A stretch of DNA of 64,000 nucleotides from Flavobacteriaceae bacterium (GCA_004762155.1 SIHP01000003.1:124001-188000); one strand, 5' to 3'. Counted from the first letter of the stretch, positions 52,929-63,359 are shown. Numbers and translations are program-made. The notes: generated by a model from the letters alone, not told the origin.

Positions 52929-55196
52929 ATGGCTTTTGACATTGACATGATTAAAGAAGTTTATAGTAAAGTAGTAGAAAGAGTTGATGCAGCTCGAAAA
53001 ATTACAGATAAACCTTTAACGTTAGCAGAAAAAATATTGTACAGTCATCTTTGGGATGGAAAACCAATGAAAAGTTATGAAAGAGGTAAGGATTACGTAG
53101 ACTTTGCACCCGACCGAGTTGCTTGCCAAGATGCAACAGCTCAAATGGCTTTACTACAATTTATGCAGGCAGGAAAAAAGAAGGTAGCTGTTCCAACTAC
53201 TGTACATTGTGATCATTTAATACAAGCTAAAGAAGGAGCAAAGAGAGATTTAAAACACGCGAATGATGTTAGTAGCGAAGTTTTTAATTTTTTAGAATCT
53301 GTTTCGGATAAATATGGAATTGGTTTTTGGAAACCTGGAGCAGGAATTATTCACCAAGTTGTTTTAGAGAATTATGCTTTTCCTGGAGGAATGATGATTG
53401 GTACAGATTCACATACAGTAAATGCAGGAGGATTAGGGATGTTAGCTATTGGAGTTGGTGGAGCAGATGCGGTTGATGTTATGGCTGGAATGGCTTGGGA
53501 GTTAAAATTCCCCAAATTAATAGGAGTAAAATTAACGGGTGAATTATCAGGATGGACAGCACCAAAAGATGTTATTCTAAAAGTAGCAGGAATTGTTTCC
53601 GCAAAAGGAGGAACAGGAGCTATTGTAGAATATTTTGGAGAGGGTGCAACATCTATGTCTTGTACAGGTAAAGGTACTATATGTAATATGGGAGCTGAAA
53701 TAGGTGCAACCACTTCAACTTTTGGATATGATGATTCTATGGAACGTTATTTACGAGCAACAGAGAGAGCAGATGTTGCTGATGCTGCAAATGAAGTAAA
53801 AGATTATTTAACTGCTGATCCACAAGTATATGCTAATCCAGAACAATATTTTGATCAAGTTATAGAAATAGATTTATCTAAGTTAGGACCATTATTAAAC
53901 GGACCTTTTACACCAGATTTATCTACACCAGCAGGAGAAGAAATGACTAAGATTGCAAATACTAATGATTGGCCTCTAGAAGTAGAATGGGGTTTAATAG
54001 GTTCTTGTACAAACTCTTCTTATGAGGATTTATCCAGAGCTTCCTCTATAGCACAACAAGCATTAGACAAAGGACTAAAGATGAAAGCAGAGTTAGGAAT
54101 TAATCCAGGTTCTGAACAAGTACGTTACACAGCAGAAAGAGATGGTATTTTAGAAATATTTGAAAAGTTAGATGCTAAAATATTCACAAACGCTTGTGGG
54201 CCTTGTATTGGTCAATGGGCAAGATATAGTGATCCTAAAAATGCACCTAAAAATAGTATTGTTCATTCTTTTAATAGAAATTTTGCAAAACGTGCAGACG
54301 GAAATCCAAATACACATGCTTTTGTAGCTTCACCAGAATTAACAGCTGCAATTGCAATTGCAGGTCGTTTAGATTTTAATCCACTAACAGATTCTTTAAT
54401 TAATGATAACGGAGAACAAATTATGTTTGATGAACCAACAGGTTGGGAATTACCACCTAAAGGCTTTGAAGTTAAAGATAATGGTTTCTTAGCACCAAGT
54501 GAGGATGGTAGTAACGTGAATATAGTTGTAAACCCTAATTCTGAAAGATTAGAATTATTAACTCCATTTATACCAATAGGAAATGAGATTAAAGGAGCTA
54601 AATTATTAATTAAAGCTCATGGTAAATGTACAACAGATCATATCTCTATGGCAGGACCTTGGCTACGTTACAGAGGACATCTAGATAATATTTCTAATAA
54701 CTGTTTAATTGGTGCTGTTAATTCGTACAATAAACAAACTAATTTAGTAAAGAGTCAAATAAATGGAGATTACGCAGCAGTTCCTGCAACAGCAAGAGCT
54801 TATAAAGCAGCAGGAATACCAACTGTTGTAATTGGCGATCATAATTATGGAGAAGGATCATCTAGAGAACACGCTGCTATGGAACCACGTCATTTAGGTG
54901 TTGTTGCAGTTATTGTAAAGTCATTTGCACGTATTCATGAAACAAATCTTAAGAAACAAGGAATGTTAGGATTAACTTTTGTGAATGAAGCAGATTATGA
55001 TTTAATACAAGAAGATGATACTTTTAATTTTTTAGATCTAAATGAATTTACATCAGGGAAACCTTTAACAATAGAAGTTGTCCATGTTGATGGAAATAAA
55101 GATGTAGTTAAAGTAAATCATACTTATAATCAGGGGCAAATAGAATGGTATAATGAAGGTTCTGCTTTAAATTTAATTAAAAAGCAAAATGCCTAA
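52929..55196 (+). CDS. acnA: Aconitate hydratase, AcnA/mitochondrial type
   Basis: A 755-residue aconitase with domain order opposite to AcnB: the three Fe-S domains first, the swivel domain last. Cluster ligands are [10 protein letters not shown] near 360 and [10 protein letters not shown] near 420. [30 protein letters not shown] (here in two parts) and the swivel motif [22 protein letters not shown] are clear. The length fits the mitochondrial-like aconitases of Bacteroidota rather than the roughly 890-residue E. coli AcnA. With acnB next to it the organism has two unrelated-architecture aconitases, perhaps for normal and stress conditions. It ends with a wobble-containing hairpin. Confidence 0.94.
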   Translation: MAFDIDMIKEVYSKVVERVDAARKITDKPLTLAEKILYSHLWDGKPMKSYERGKDYVDFAPDRVACQDATAQMALLQFMQAGKKKVAVPTTVHCDHLIQAKEGAKRDLKHANDVSSEVFNFLESVSDKYGIGFWKPGAGIIHQVVLENYAFPGGMMIGTDSHTVNAGGLGMLAIGVGGADAVDVMAGMAWELKFPKLIGVKLTGELSGWTAPKDVILKVAGIVSAKGGTGAIVEYFGEGATSMSCTGKGTICNMGAEIGATTSTFGYDDSMERYLRATERADVADAANEVKDYLTADPQVYANPEQYFDQVIEIDLSKLGPLLNGPFTPDLSTPAGEEMTKIANTNDWPLEVEWGLIGSCTNSSYEDLSRASSIAQQALDKGLKMKAELGINPGSEQVRYTAERDGILEIFEKLDAKIFTNACGPCIGQWARYSDPKNAPKNSIVHSFNRNFAKRADGNPNTHAFVASPELTAAIAIAGRLDFNPLTDSLINDNGEQIMFDEPTGWELPPKGFEVKDNGFLAPSEDGSNVNIVVNPNSERLELLTPFIPIGNEIKGAKLLIKAHGKCTTDHISMAGPWLRYRGHLDNISNNCLIGAVNSYNKQTNLVKSQINGDYAAVPATARAYKAAGIPTVVIGDHNYGEGSSREHAAMEPRHLGVVAVIVKSFARIHETNLKKQGMLGLTFVNEADYDLIQEDDTFNFLDLNEFTSGKPLTIEVVHVDGNKDVVKVNHTYNQGQIEWYNEGSALNLIKKQNA

Positions 55197-55217
55197 TTAA
55201 AACATACGTTTTTAACA

Positions 55218-55253
55218 AAAAAAGTTCTGATTTAAAAATTAGAGCTTTTTTTT
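55218..55253 (+). terminator. acnA terminator
   Basis: AAAGTTCTGAT and ATTAGAGCTTT pair using two G-U wobbles and are followed by a T8 tract. Confidence 0.75.
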
Positions 55254-55310
55254 GTAATGAATTAAATAGGCGTTCGACTATAGCATAAGATTAATTAAAA
55301 CTAATACCTT

Positions 55311-56519
55311 ATGAAACAATTTATTTTAGGAGCTTTAGCTCTAGCGTCAATAGCATTTACATCATGTAGTGATGATGATGTAGTAATAACTCCAGTTGGA
55401 GGAGTATTATCAGGAGGTCCATTTACTTTTACAGTAGGAGATGGAATAGCTGATAATGTGTCAGGAATAACATTAACAGGAAATACAGGAACAAATAGTA
55501 CTTATGTTATTACAGATGATGCGGGTAATATTTTAGGTTTACCAGGAGATTTAACAGCGTTAGAAGCAGAAGATTTTGATGGAGCACCAGCAGGAGTTTG
55601 TTTAATTTGGCATTTGTCTTATGAAGATGGATTAACAGGTGCAATGACGGGAGAAAATGCTAGTAATTTATCAGGAGATTTTAGTTTATCAAATTCAATA
55701 ACTATAAATAGATCTTCTGAAACTGAATTAACATTAGATATAAATGGGTTAGAAAATTTAGGAGATGATTATGCATATGAAGGATGGATTATTGTTGATG
55801 GTTCACCAGTAACTACAGGAGTATTTAGCGTAGATGATTCAGGAACTTTATCAGAAACATCGTTTTGGGTAAACGCAGGAGATTTAGCAGCAGCAACAGC
55901 TTTTGTTTTGTCAATTGAACCAGCAGTAGATTCAGATCCAGCACCAGCAGATACTAAATTACTAATTGGAGATTTTACTAATGATATGGCTACTGTATCT
56001 TCTACAGGTATGGTTGGAGACTTTAGTGCTTCAACAGGAAGTTATATTTTAGCAACACCAACAGATACTGATGATACAAATGAATTCAGTGGAGTTTGGT
56101 TTTTAGATAATTCATCAGGATCAGCGGTTGCAGGTTTAGATTTACCAACTTTACCAGCAGGGTGGAAATATGAAGGATGGGTAGTTTTAAACGGTACACC
56201 AGTAAGTACAGGAACATTTACAGATGTTGCTATGGCAGATGATAACGCTTCAACTTCTCCGTATAAAGGAGCGGCAGGAGATGGACCAGGATATCCTGGA
56301 GAAGATTATGTAATGGGATCTGCAGCCGGAATTACTTTTCCAACTGATTTAACAGGTAGTACTGTAGTAATTTCAGTAGAGCCAAGTCCAGATAATAGTA
56401 CGTTACCATTTACATTAAAGCCATTAGCAGGTGATGTACCAACAGGTATTATGGCACATTCAGTGCAAACTTTAGGTGCTGGGCCAGTAGCAATGATTTC
56501 AGGTACAGTAAGTAGATAA
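55311..56519 (+). CDS. Lipoprotein with two RskA-like beta domains
   Basis: A 402-residue acidic lipoprotein: the leader ends at Cys19, followed by Ser-Asp-Asp-Asp. Residues about 40-130 form a module with TYVITDDAGNILGLPG and GVCLIWHLSYEDGLTG. Two related modules follow at about 135-225 (YEGWIIVDGSPVTTGVF) and 245-395 (YEGWVVLNGTPVSTGTF), which resemble the C-terminal domain of RskA-type anti-sigma factors. It has no sigma-binding part, so regulation is not implied. It probably acts at the cell surface. It is monocistronic, ending at a hairpin at 56541-56571. The function is unknown. Confidence 0.7.
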   Translation: MKQFILGALALASIAFTSCSDDDVVITPVGGVLSGGPFTFTVGDGIADNVSGITLTGNTGTNSTYVITDDAGNILGLPGDLTALEAEDFDGAPAGVCLIWHLSYEDGLTGAMTGENASNLSGDFSLSNSITINRSSETELTLDINGLENLGDDYAYEGWIIVDGSPVTTGVFSVDDSGTLSETSFWVNAGDLAAATAFVLSIEPAVDSDPAPADTKLLIGDFTNDMATVSSTGMVGDFSASTGSYILATPTDTDDTNEFSGVWFLDNSSGSAVAGLDLPTLPAGWKYEGWVVLNGTPVSTGTFTDVAMADDNASTSPYKGAAGDGPGYPGEDYVMGSAAGITFPTDLTGSTVVISVEPSPDNSTLPFTLKPLAGDVPTGIMAHSVQTLGAGPVAMISGTVSR

Positions 56520-56540
56520 ATAAGTTTTTAAATTTTAAAG

Positions 56541-56571
56541 AAAAGTGTAATATTTATATTACACTTTTTTT
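56541..56571 (+). terminator. Terminator after the lipoprotein gene
   Basis: AAAAGTGTAATA and TATTACACTTTT form a stem around a short AT loop and are followed by T residues. Confidence 0.85.
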
Positions 56572-56607
56572 GTGCTAAAAAAATAAGTTTTACTATATTT
56601 TTGTTTC

Positions 56608-57291
56608 ATGAATAATTTTTTGAATGCAATATCAAATAAATCTTTAAAAGTCGTCGATGATTCTATCGATATAGATTTTTATATACCAATATCAATTTCT
56701 GCAAAAAATAAAGAATTAGATTTTGATACTTCTTCATCTAAAGAATGGATTAATTATATAGATGAATATCTTTGTAAAAATAATTCAAAAGTAGCATTTG
56801 GAGGATATTTAGAAGTAAGAAATATTTATAATAGAAGCACTCATTTCAAAGAAGGACCTTTAACAGAAAAAAGAAATATACATTTAGGTATAGATTTGTG
56901 GTGCCCTGAAAAAACACCAATTCTGGCAGTTTTACCTGGTGAAATACATAGTTTCAAAAACAATGAAGGTTTTGGAGATTATGGACCAACAATAATTATT
57001 AAGCACTCTATTAATACTGTAACCTTTTATACTTTATATGGACACTTATCAAAAAAATCAATAGAAAATATTAAAGTGGGAGATAAAGTAAAAGAAGGTC
57101 AAATTATTGGAGAATTGGGGAATCATACAGTTAATGGAGATTATGCTCCTCATTTACATTTTCAAATTATTAAAGATTTGGAAGGGAATATTGGAGATTA
57201 CCCTGGTGTAGCTTCAGTAAAAACAATTAATTTTTATAAAGAAAATTGCCCAAATCCAAATTTACTCTTAAAATTGCCAAATGAAATATAG
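56608..57291 (+). CDS. M23-family metallopeptidase without signal peptide
   Basis: A 227-residue LytM/M23 peptidase. The zinc site is complete: His92 and Asp96 in IHLGIDLW, and HxH at 182-184 in PHLHFQI, with YGHLS at 145-149. There is no visible signal peptide or membrane helix, unusual for peptidoglycan hydrolases, so the protein may be cytosolic or released another way. Residues 1-60 match no domain I know. Its end overlaps the next gene by 11 bases, implying coupling with the DUF6495-like protein. Confidence 0.87.
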   Translation: MNNFLNAISNKSLKVVDDSIDIDFYIPISISAKNKELDFDTSSSKEWINYIDEYLCKNNSKVAFGGYLEVRNIYNRSTHFKEGPLTEKRNIHLGIDLWCPEKTPILAVLPGEIHSFKNNEGFGDYGPTIIIKHSINTVTFYTLYGHLSKKSIENIKVGDKVKEGQIIGELGNHTVNGDYAPHLHFQIIKDLEGNIGDYPGVASVKTINFYKENCPNPNLLLKLPNEI

Positions 57292-57748
57292 ACAACTTAC
57301 TAAAGAACAATTTGAAGGTTTACACGAAGAGTTTGCGCGTTTTTTAGCATCACAAAGTATTGATGCTAAAGAATGGAAGCAAATAAAAGAAGAAAAACCA
57401 AATGTAGCTGAAGATGAAATGAATGTTTTTTCTGATGTAGTTTGGGATGATGTTTTAACAAAGACAAATTACTTAGAGCATTTTTCTGAAAGAACAGTTA
57501 ATCTGTTTAAATGTGATGAAAATAAAATGGAAAGGATTGTAATAAATGTTAATAAAACAATTAATTTATTGGAAGAAGAAGGGTATCATTGGTTGTTGAA
57601 AAATCCACTAGATAACGATGTAGAAATACTAGAAGGCGAAAAAGCCTATGTTAAAGAGAGAAATTTAGAAGTTTTTGATTTAATAGAAAAAGGAAGTTCA
57701 ATATCAAAAGGAGAGTTTTTTAATTTTTTTAAAAAGTTGATAACTTAA
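57281..57748 (+). CDS. DUF6495-like protein
   Basis: A 155-residue soluble, acidic helical protein. The start MKYRQLTKEQFEGLHEEFAR, then AKEWKQIKEEKP and FSDVVWDDVL, matches my recollection of DUF6495, a small family of Bacteroidota with no known function. It overlaps the M23 peptidase gene by 11 bases in another frame and has no signal peptide. The lipocalin-like gene starts 49 bases after it. Confidence 0.7.
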   Translation: MKYRQLTKEQFEGLHEEFARFLASQSIDAKEWKQIKEEKPNVAEDEMNVFSDVVWDDVLTKTNYLEHFSERTVNLFKCDENKMERIVINVNKTINLLEEEGYHWLLKNPLDNDVEILEGEKAYVKERNLEVFDLIEKGSSISKGEFFNFFKKLIT

Positions 57749-57796
57749 TTTTCAAGATATTCATTTTTTTCATATTTTTGAAGAAACCCCGAAATA

Positions 57797-58180
57797 ATGA
57801 GAAAAATATTTGCACTATTATTTGTTTTATCATTAACTTCTTTCACAAAGAGTAATGAACAAGACATAAAACGTATTTTAACTTCTGGTAAATGGTTTGT
57901 AGAATCTGTACAAGAAAGCGGACAAGAACCAGAAATGTCTTCTAATAAAAATGATGAATGGATAGTATTTCATGCAGAAGGAAAGTTAGAAGAAAGCTTA
58001 TACGGTGAAGTAACAAATTCTGAATGGGAATATTCAGACAAAGAGAAAAGTATAAAAGTTGTTGGTGATGATATTGTTTTTAAAAAGATAATAGAAATAT
58101 CAGAAGATAAACTTACTATAGAGTTAATAGAAGATGTAAATAACAAAGAAGATGTTATTATGATCAATTATACGAAATAA
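57797..58180 (+). CDS. Exported lipocalin-like protein
   Basis: A 127-residue protein with a signal peptide of about 18 residues. The mature part has the compact lipocalin-like layout of Bacteroidota (LTSGKWFVESVQ, WIVFHAEGKLEE, SEWEYSDKEKSIKV, IIEISEDKLTIEL). These small beta-barrels often measure or bind small ligands, but most have no known role. It ends 2 bases before the end of the convergent sirtuin gene. Confidence 0.72.
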   Translation: MRKIFALLFVLSLTSFTKSNEQDIKRILTSGKWFVESVQESGQEPEMSSNKNDEWIVFHAEGKLEESLYGEVTNSEWEYSDKEKSIKVVGDDIVFKKIIEISEDKLTIELIEDVNNKEDVIMINYTK

Positions 58181-58182
58181 AA

Positions 58183-58863
58183 TTATAACAGTTGTTTTAA
58201 TAATTCATCTGTTCCAGTACTAGCAACGTCTTTAATAATAGTTAAATTATTAAAGGCGTTTTTGTTTATAGAAGGATTTGGGTCTATAAAATAAATAGGC
58301 GTTTTTGGTTTTATAAAGTTAATTAAACTAGCCGCAGGGTATACTTGCATAGAAGTTCCAATAATAACTAAGACATCTGCTTTTTCTGTTATTTCTACTG
58401 CTTTTTCTAGCATTGGAACATCTTCTCCAAACCAAACAATATGAGGTCTTAATTGAGCTTTATCTTTAGCTAAATCACCTAAAAGAATGTCTTTTGAACA
58501 AGTATATACCAAGTTATCATTTTTTGTACTACGAGATTTTAATAATTCACCATGTAAATGCATAATGTTTTTACTATTTGCACGCTCATGTAAATCATCA
58601 ACATTTTGTGTTATAATTGTTACATCAAAATAATTTTCTAATTCTTTTAAGTTAAAGTGTGCTTTATTAGGCTTAACTTCTAAAAGCTGTTTACGACGTT
58701 GATTATAGAAATCTAAAACCAGTTCAGGATTTTTATAAAAACCTTCAGGGGAAGCAACTTCCATAATATCATGTCCTTCCCATAAACCATTTACGTCTCT
58801 AAATGTATTAATACCACTTTCTGCACTAATACCTGCACCTGTTAAAACAACTAATTTTTTCAT
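58183..58863 (-). CDS. cobB: NAD-dependent protein deacylase, class III sirtuin
   Basis: A 226-residue Sir2 enzyme removing acyl groups from lysines using NAD. GAGISAESGINTFRD binds NAD, TQNVDDLHERA and His104 (HLHGEL) form the active site, and GTSMQVYPAASL closes the NAD pocket. Tyr53-x-x-Arg56 matches the YxxR pair that recognises succinyl and malonyl groups in SIRT5-type enzymes, so desuccinylase activity is predicted. The four zinc-binding cysteines of most sirtuins are missing: only one Cys (122) lies in that segment. The gene is divergent from trmH. Confidence 0.92.
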   Translation of the reverse strand: MKKLVVLTGAGISAESGINTFRDVNGLWEGHDIMEVASPEGFYKNPELVLDFYNQRRKQLLEVKPNKAHFNLKELENYFDVTIITQNVDDLHERANSKNIMHLHGELLKSRSTKNDNLVYTCSKDILLGDLAKDKAQLRPHIVWFGEDVPMLEKAVEITEKADVLVIIGTSMQVYPAASLINFIKPKTPIYFIDPNPSINKNAFNNLTIIKDVASTGTDELLKQLL

Positions 58864-58934
58864 ACCTATAAAAGTAAGATTATTTATTATATTTTAAAAT
58901 TAATAGATTTGTAAATTCAAAAGATAATTTTAAA

Positions 58935-59597
58935 ATGGATAAAGATTTGTTAACTTATTTAGAAGGGTATTTAACAGAAAAACGTAAAAACTTATTTAAA
59001 AAAGTTTTAAATGAAAGAACACGTCATTTTACAGTTGTTTTAGAAGATATTTATCAGCAACATAATGCAAGTGCAGTTTTAAGAACTTGCGATATTTTTG
59101 GAATTCAAGATGTACATACAATAGAAAATATGTATACTAATAAAGTATCACGTCATGTAGCAAAAGGAAGCCAGAAATGGTTGACTCATAATAGATTTAA
59201 AGAAGACACAAATAATACAGAAATGTGTTTAAATGATTTGAAGAATAAAGGATATCAAATTATAGGTACAACGCCGCATAATGAATCTTGTATGTTAGCT
59301 GATTTTGATGTTACAAAAAAATCAGCTTTTGTTTTTGGAGTGGAGAAAGATGGAATATCTGATTATGTAAAAGAAAATGCAGACGGATTTTTAAAAGTAC
59401 CTATGGTTGGTTTTACAGAGAGTTTAAATATATCTGTAGCTGCAGCTATAATTCTTCAAGATGTTACTACAAGGTTGCGTAAAACAAATGTTCGTTGGAA
59501 TTTAACTTCAGTAGAACGAGAAGAGTTGTATTTTAACTGGGTTAAAACAACAATTAAAAATGCAGATAAGATTATTGATAATTATTATGAAAAGTAA
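58935..59597 (+). CDS. trmH: SpoU-family tRNA/rRNA 2'-O-methyltransferase, TrmH-like
   Basis: A 220-residue SPOUT methyltransferase. The three family motifs are present: HNASAVLRTCDIFG near 46, VFGVEKDGIS near 135 and VPMVGFTESLNISVAAAIIL near 155-174, which form the knotted SAM site. The N-terminal extension and basic C-terminal tail fit TrmH, which methylates G18 of tRNAs. An rRNA substrate cannot be excluded. It is single, with 160 bases of AT-rich DNA behind it. Confidence 0.88.
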   Translation: MDKDLLTYLEGYLTEKRKNLFKKVLNERTRHFTVVLEDIYQQHNASAVLRTCDIFGIQDVHTIENMYTNKVSRHVAKGSQKWLTHNRFKEDTNNTEMCLNDLKNKGYQIIGTTPHNESCMLADFDVTKKSAFVFGVEKDGISDYVKENADGFLKVPMVGFTESLNISVAAAIILQDVTTRLRKTNVRWNLTSVEREELYFNWVKTTIKNADKIIDNYYEK

Positions 59598-59756
59598 AAA
59601 CCTAATAATCTCTATATGTGGTGTTCGTCAAAAACACAAAAAGATTAATATAGCTATATGTTTTATGTCTTATCAATAATAAGGAGTTTCTGATAATTCA
59701 AAATAAAATTAAAGAACAAATAGAAAAGAGTATATTTTTTTACGATTACTAATGTT

Positions 59757-60746
59757 TTACTTTATTTCTTGTTTTAATTTACTTGGTGGGTAACCATAAA
59801 TTTTTTTAAATGCTGTAGTAAAATGTTGAGGGTTTTTATACCCAACTTTTACAGAGATTTCTGATATAGATAAAACGTCTTCAGTAATTAACTCTTTTGA
59901 TTTTTCCATTCTTAACAATGTAATGTGTTTAAAAATGGTGGTTAAAAAAACAGTTTTAAAATCTTCTTTTAATTTAGATGTATTTACACCTCCTATTTTC
60001 CCTAATTCAGGAATTGTTATTTTTTTATGCAAATTTTCTTTTAAAAAAGATTCTATTTTTATAATCCTATTGTAATCTGTCGTGTTTAATTTTTTATAAT
60101 CTGTACCATATAATTCTTCATTAGTTTTTGATAACAATTCAATTAAAAGTTCTTTTACCTTAATTTCTAAAAAGGCCTTTTTAAAATCTTTATCGTAATT
60201 ACATGAAGTAATTTCATTAATTATATATAATAATTTAGATGTTATAGGTTTACTCTTTTCCCATAAAATGAAAGGGTTTTCTGTATCAATAGCTTTACCA
60301 AACTCTAATAAAAATTTTTTATAATTATTTCCTAAGGTTTTTTTTATATATAATTCTGTAAAAATCACCTCTAAGGTTTTTCTACTTTTTGTATTGTATT
60401 CTAATACACCTTTTACTACAGGTAAGTAAAAAAGGTTATAGTGTCCATTAGGAATATATATGTTTGTTTCTAAGCTATTATCAGGAATATAATTATTAGA
60501 GCCTTCTATTTCAAAATGAAGTTTAAATAAAGGAAAATCATGCTCAACAGAAAGCTTTAAATTATCAATTTTTAAATCACGTGTTATAATTCTAAACCCT
60601 GTCATTTGGTATTCTTTAAAAACACCTTTCGCTATATCTTTATTTATGTTAATTGTTTTTTCTACATAATCAGACTTAAAATCATTATCAAAATCTTTTA
60701 TCAAAATTTTATTTTCATAAACATCCCCTCTTAATATTGTTTTCAT
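59757..60746 (-). CDS. AraC-family transcriptional regulator
   Basis: A 329-residue regulator with a C-terminal AraC DNA-binding domain (about 230-328): ITIPELGKIGGVNTSKLKEDFK and ISEISVKVGYKNPQHFTTAFKKIYGYPPSKLK are its two helix-turn-helices. The N-terminal 220 residues are a sensory domain without a recognisable cupin motif. Its layout matches Bacteroidota regulators sitting beside TonB siderophore receptors, such as PchR-like activators. It is divergent from the receptor gene with 148 bases between, where its binding site should lie. Confidence 0.9.
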   Translation of the reverse strand: MKTILRGDVYENKILIKDFDNDFKSDYVEKTININKDIAKGVFKEYQMTGFRIITRDLKIDNLKLSVEHDFPLFKLHFEIEGSNNYIPDNSLETNIYIPNGHYNLFYLPVVKGVLEYNTKSRKTLEVIFTELYIKKTLGNNYKKFLLEFGKAIDTENPFILWEKSKPITSKLLYIINEITSCNYDKDFKKAFLEIKVKELLIELLSKTNEELYGTDYKKLNTTDYNRIIKIESFLKENLHKKITIPELGKIGGVNTSKLKEDFKTVFLTTIFKHITLLRMEKSKELITEDVLSISEISVKVGYKNPQHFTTAFKKIYGYPPSKLKQEIK

Positions 60747-60894
60747 TTCTTCCTTTTACGTTATTTAAAAAACTTTTTACGTAGCTAACTTCTCTTCTTC
60801 AGATATACATTTGCGCAAAAATACAACTATTATCTATAGTTAGTCTAAATAAAGAATCATTTAACACGCTAAAAAATAGGTCTTTTCATAAATA

Positions 60895-63276
60895 ATGACA
60901 CAAAAAACATTCATAATATTTCTTTTCTATTGTTCATTTATTATAAATGCACAAAATCATACTGAAGCAAGTAGTGTATTATTAGGTAATATAACTACAG
61001 AAAATAACAGACCTTTATTAAATGCCACCATTTTAATAGAAAATACTTCTTTAGGTACAAATTCTAAATCTAATGGTAGTTATAAAATTAATAAGATTCC
61101 CTTTGGAACACATACTGTAACTGCTTCCTTTTTAGGTTTTACTTCAATTTCTAAAATTATTAAAATAGAAGATAATTCTCCATTAGAACTAAATTTCACT
61201 TTGGTTGAAACTAAAGAAAATTTAGATGAAATAACCATTAAAACTCTTTCTAAAACACAACAAAAAAGAGATAAAGGTTTTGTTATAGAAACTATAAAAG
61301 CAAGTGAATTACAAGCGCAGTCTGTTACTTTAAATACAGTATTAAATCAATTAGTAGGTATTAAAGTTCGCCAAGATGGTGGTTTAGGTTCACGTTCTAA
61401 TTTTTCAATTAATGGGCTTTCTGGCAAGTCGATACGATTTTTTTTAGACGGAATTCCAATGGATTATTATGGGGCATCTTTTTCTATAAACACCATTCCC
61501 ATTTCTTTAATTGATAAAATTGAAGTTTATAAAGGTGTTGTACCTGTTGAATTAGGTAATGATGCTTTGGGTGGTGCTGTTAACTTGATATCTAAAAATC
61601 AGATTGAAAACAATTTACAAGCATCTTATTCTTATGGTTCATTTAATACACATAGAGTTTCGGTTAATGGAAATTATCAACATAAAAAAACAGGATTATT
61701 CACTAAATTCTCTGCTTTTTATAATTATTCTGATAATGATTATAAGGTTTGGGGAGATGATATATATGTAACAAATCTTGAAACTTTTGAAATAGAAAGA
61801 GGTATTAAAGTAAAACGTTTTAATGATGCTTTTAAATCTAAAGCTATAAAGTTTGATGCTGGTTTTAAAAATAAGAAATGGGCAGATTCTTTTTTATTAG
61901 GTTTTGTGTATTCTAATATGGATAAAGAAATTCAGCATGGAAGTACAATGACTGTCCCTTATGGTGAAGCGAGTTATAAACAAAACGTAATAAGCCCTAA
62001 TTTTAGTTATAAAAAGAACAATCTATTCACAAAAGGACTTCATCTAAACTTATTTTCTTCTTACTCAAACTTAGTTCGTAAAAGAATAGATACTACTAAA
62101 AACATATATAACTGGTACGGAGAAATTGACGGTCAACGTACTTTAGGTGGTGAGCAAACACGTACTTTAAATACCTTAAAACAAAACACTTTTTTAAGTC
62201 GTTTAAATGCAGTTTATAATATAAATAGAAATCATAAAATTGGCTATAATTATATTGTTAGTAATTTAAATAGAACAGATAGAGATCCCTTAATCACTCA
62301 AGAAACAAGTGGTTATTATGCGCCTCAAAAGTTGCAAAAACATAGTATGGGACTTTCTCTACAAAGTAAATTCTTTGAAAAGAAACTAAATACTATTCTA
62401 TTTTCTAAATGGTTTAGCTACAATGCATCTATAAAAACGTCTGATTATAAAGATGGCGATGTAGTTTATAATAATGACAAAGCAAAAGCTTCCAATTTTG
62501 GTTTTGGTTTTACAAGTTCTTATGCCTTTACTTCTGATTTTAAAATAAATATTTCATTAGAAAAAACATATAGATTACCTGAGGCTGAAGAAATTTTAGG
62601 AGACGGTTTAACTGTACAAAGCACGTCAGACTTAAAAGCAGAATCTAGTTTAAATATAAATCTCGGATTTGATTTAACGTTCTTTGCAGAAGAAAATTAT
62701 AACCTTCAATTTTCAGGAAACTTATTTTATAGAGATGTTACAAACCTAATTCAACAACAACAGTACGATTTAGCCTCTTTCCAATACGTCAATTTTGATG
62801 ATGTTTTAATGAAAGGATTTGATGTGAAATTAAAATATAGTTTTAAAGATGTGTTTACATTTAGTCAAACATTCTCTAAGCTAAATCCTGTTATAAAATC
62901 CGATACTGATGAGTTTGGTAATGATAATGTTACTGTAGACACTCGGCTTTCAAATATTCCTTTTACGCAAGCAAACAGTAATTTTAGAACTAGTTTTAAT
63001 GGTCTTTTTCAAAAAAAATCTAAATCCTTTTTATACTGGTCTATAAATTACACAGGAGAATTTCATAAAAACTCTGAAATAATAGGTGATACAAACTTAG
63101 ATAAAATACCCGAACAAGTATATCATGATTTTGGTTTCGGGTATGTTTTTCCTAATGAAAAAGTTACACTTAGTTTCGACCTTAATAATATTTTCAACGA
63201 ACAACTATTTGATAATTACGCAATTCAAAAACCAGGAAGAGCTGCTTATATAAAAATGACTTACACCTTTAAATAA
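60895..63276 (+). CDS. TonB-dependent receptor, probably siderophore/iron type
   Basis: A 793-residue outer-membrane receptor. Signal peptide (1-19), carboxypeptidase-like domain (about 27-113, LLGNITTENNRPLLNAT), plug (about 125-230, SNFSINGLSGKSIRFFLDGIPMD in two parts; YKGVVPVELGNDALGGAVNL) and a barrel ending in YTFK-type aromatic residues. The cluster AraC regulator, receptor, DUF4374-like lipoprotein is an arrangement I know for siderophore use in Bacteroidota. The substrate is inferred from context only. The downstream lipoprotein starts 83 bases after it. Confidence 0.92.
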   Translation: MTQKTFIIFLFYCSFIINAQNHTEASSVLLGNITTENNRPLLNATILIENTSLGTNSKSNGSYKINKIPFGTHTVTASFLGFTSISKIIKIEDNSPLELNFTLVETKENLDEITIKTLSKTQQKRDKGFVIETIKASELQAQSVTLNTVLNQLVGIKVRQDGGLGSRSNFSINGLSGKSIRFFLDGIPMDYYGASFSINTIPISLIDKIEVYKGVVPVELGNDALGGAVNLISKNQIENNLQASYSYGSFNTHRVSVNGNYQHKKTGLFTKFSAFYNYSDNDYKVWGDDIYVTNLETFEIERGIKVKRFNDAFKSKAIKFDAGFKNKKWADSFLLGFVYSNMDKEIQHGSTMTVPYGEASYKQNVISPNFSYKKNNLFTKGLHLNLFSSYSNLVRKRIDTTKNIYNWYGEIDGQRTLGGEQTRTLNTLKQNTFLSRLNAVYNINRNHKIGYNYIVSNLNRTDRDPLITQETSGYYAPQKLQKHSMGLSLQSKFFEKKLNTILFSKWFSYNASIKTSDYKDGDVVYNNDKAKASNFGFGFTSSYAFTSDFKINISLEKTYRLPEAEEILGDGLTVQSTSDLKAESSLNINLGFDLTFFAEENYNLQFSGNLFYRDVTNLIQQQQYDLASFQYVNFDDVLMKGFDVKLKYSFKDVFTFSQTFSKLNPVIKSDTDEFGNDNVTVDTRLSNIPFTQANSNFRTSFNGLFQKKSKSFLYWSINYTGEFHKNSEIIGDTNLDKIPEQVYHDFGFGYVFPNEKVTLSFDLNNIFNEQLFDNYAIQKPGRAAYIKMTYTFK

Positions 63277-63359
63277 AATTTAAAACCACTTTCTTAAGAT
63301 ATTAATGAGTTCAGTATCTCTAAGAAATAAAAACAAAGAACTCCTTAAAAATAATCAAA

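Noticed and set aside
55311..56519. Anti-sigma factor
   Set aside because: Only the extracytoplasmic RskA-like fold is suggested; there is no sigma-binding domain or membrane helix beyond the lipoprotein leader, and no sigma gene nearby.
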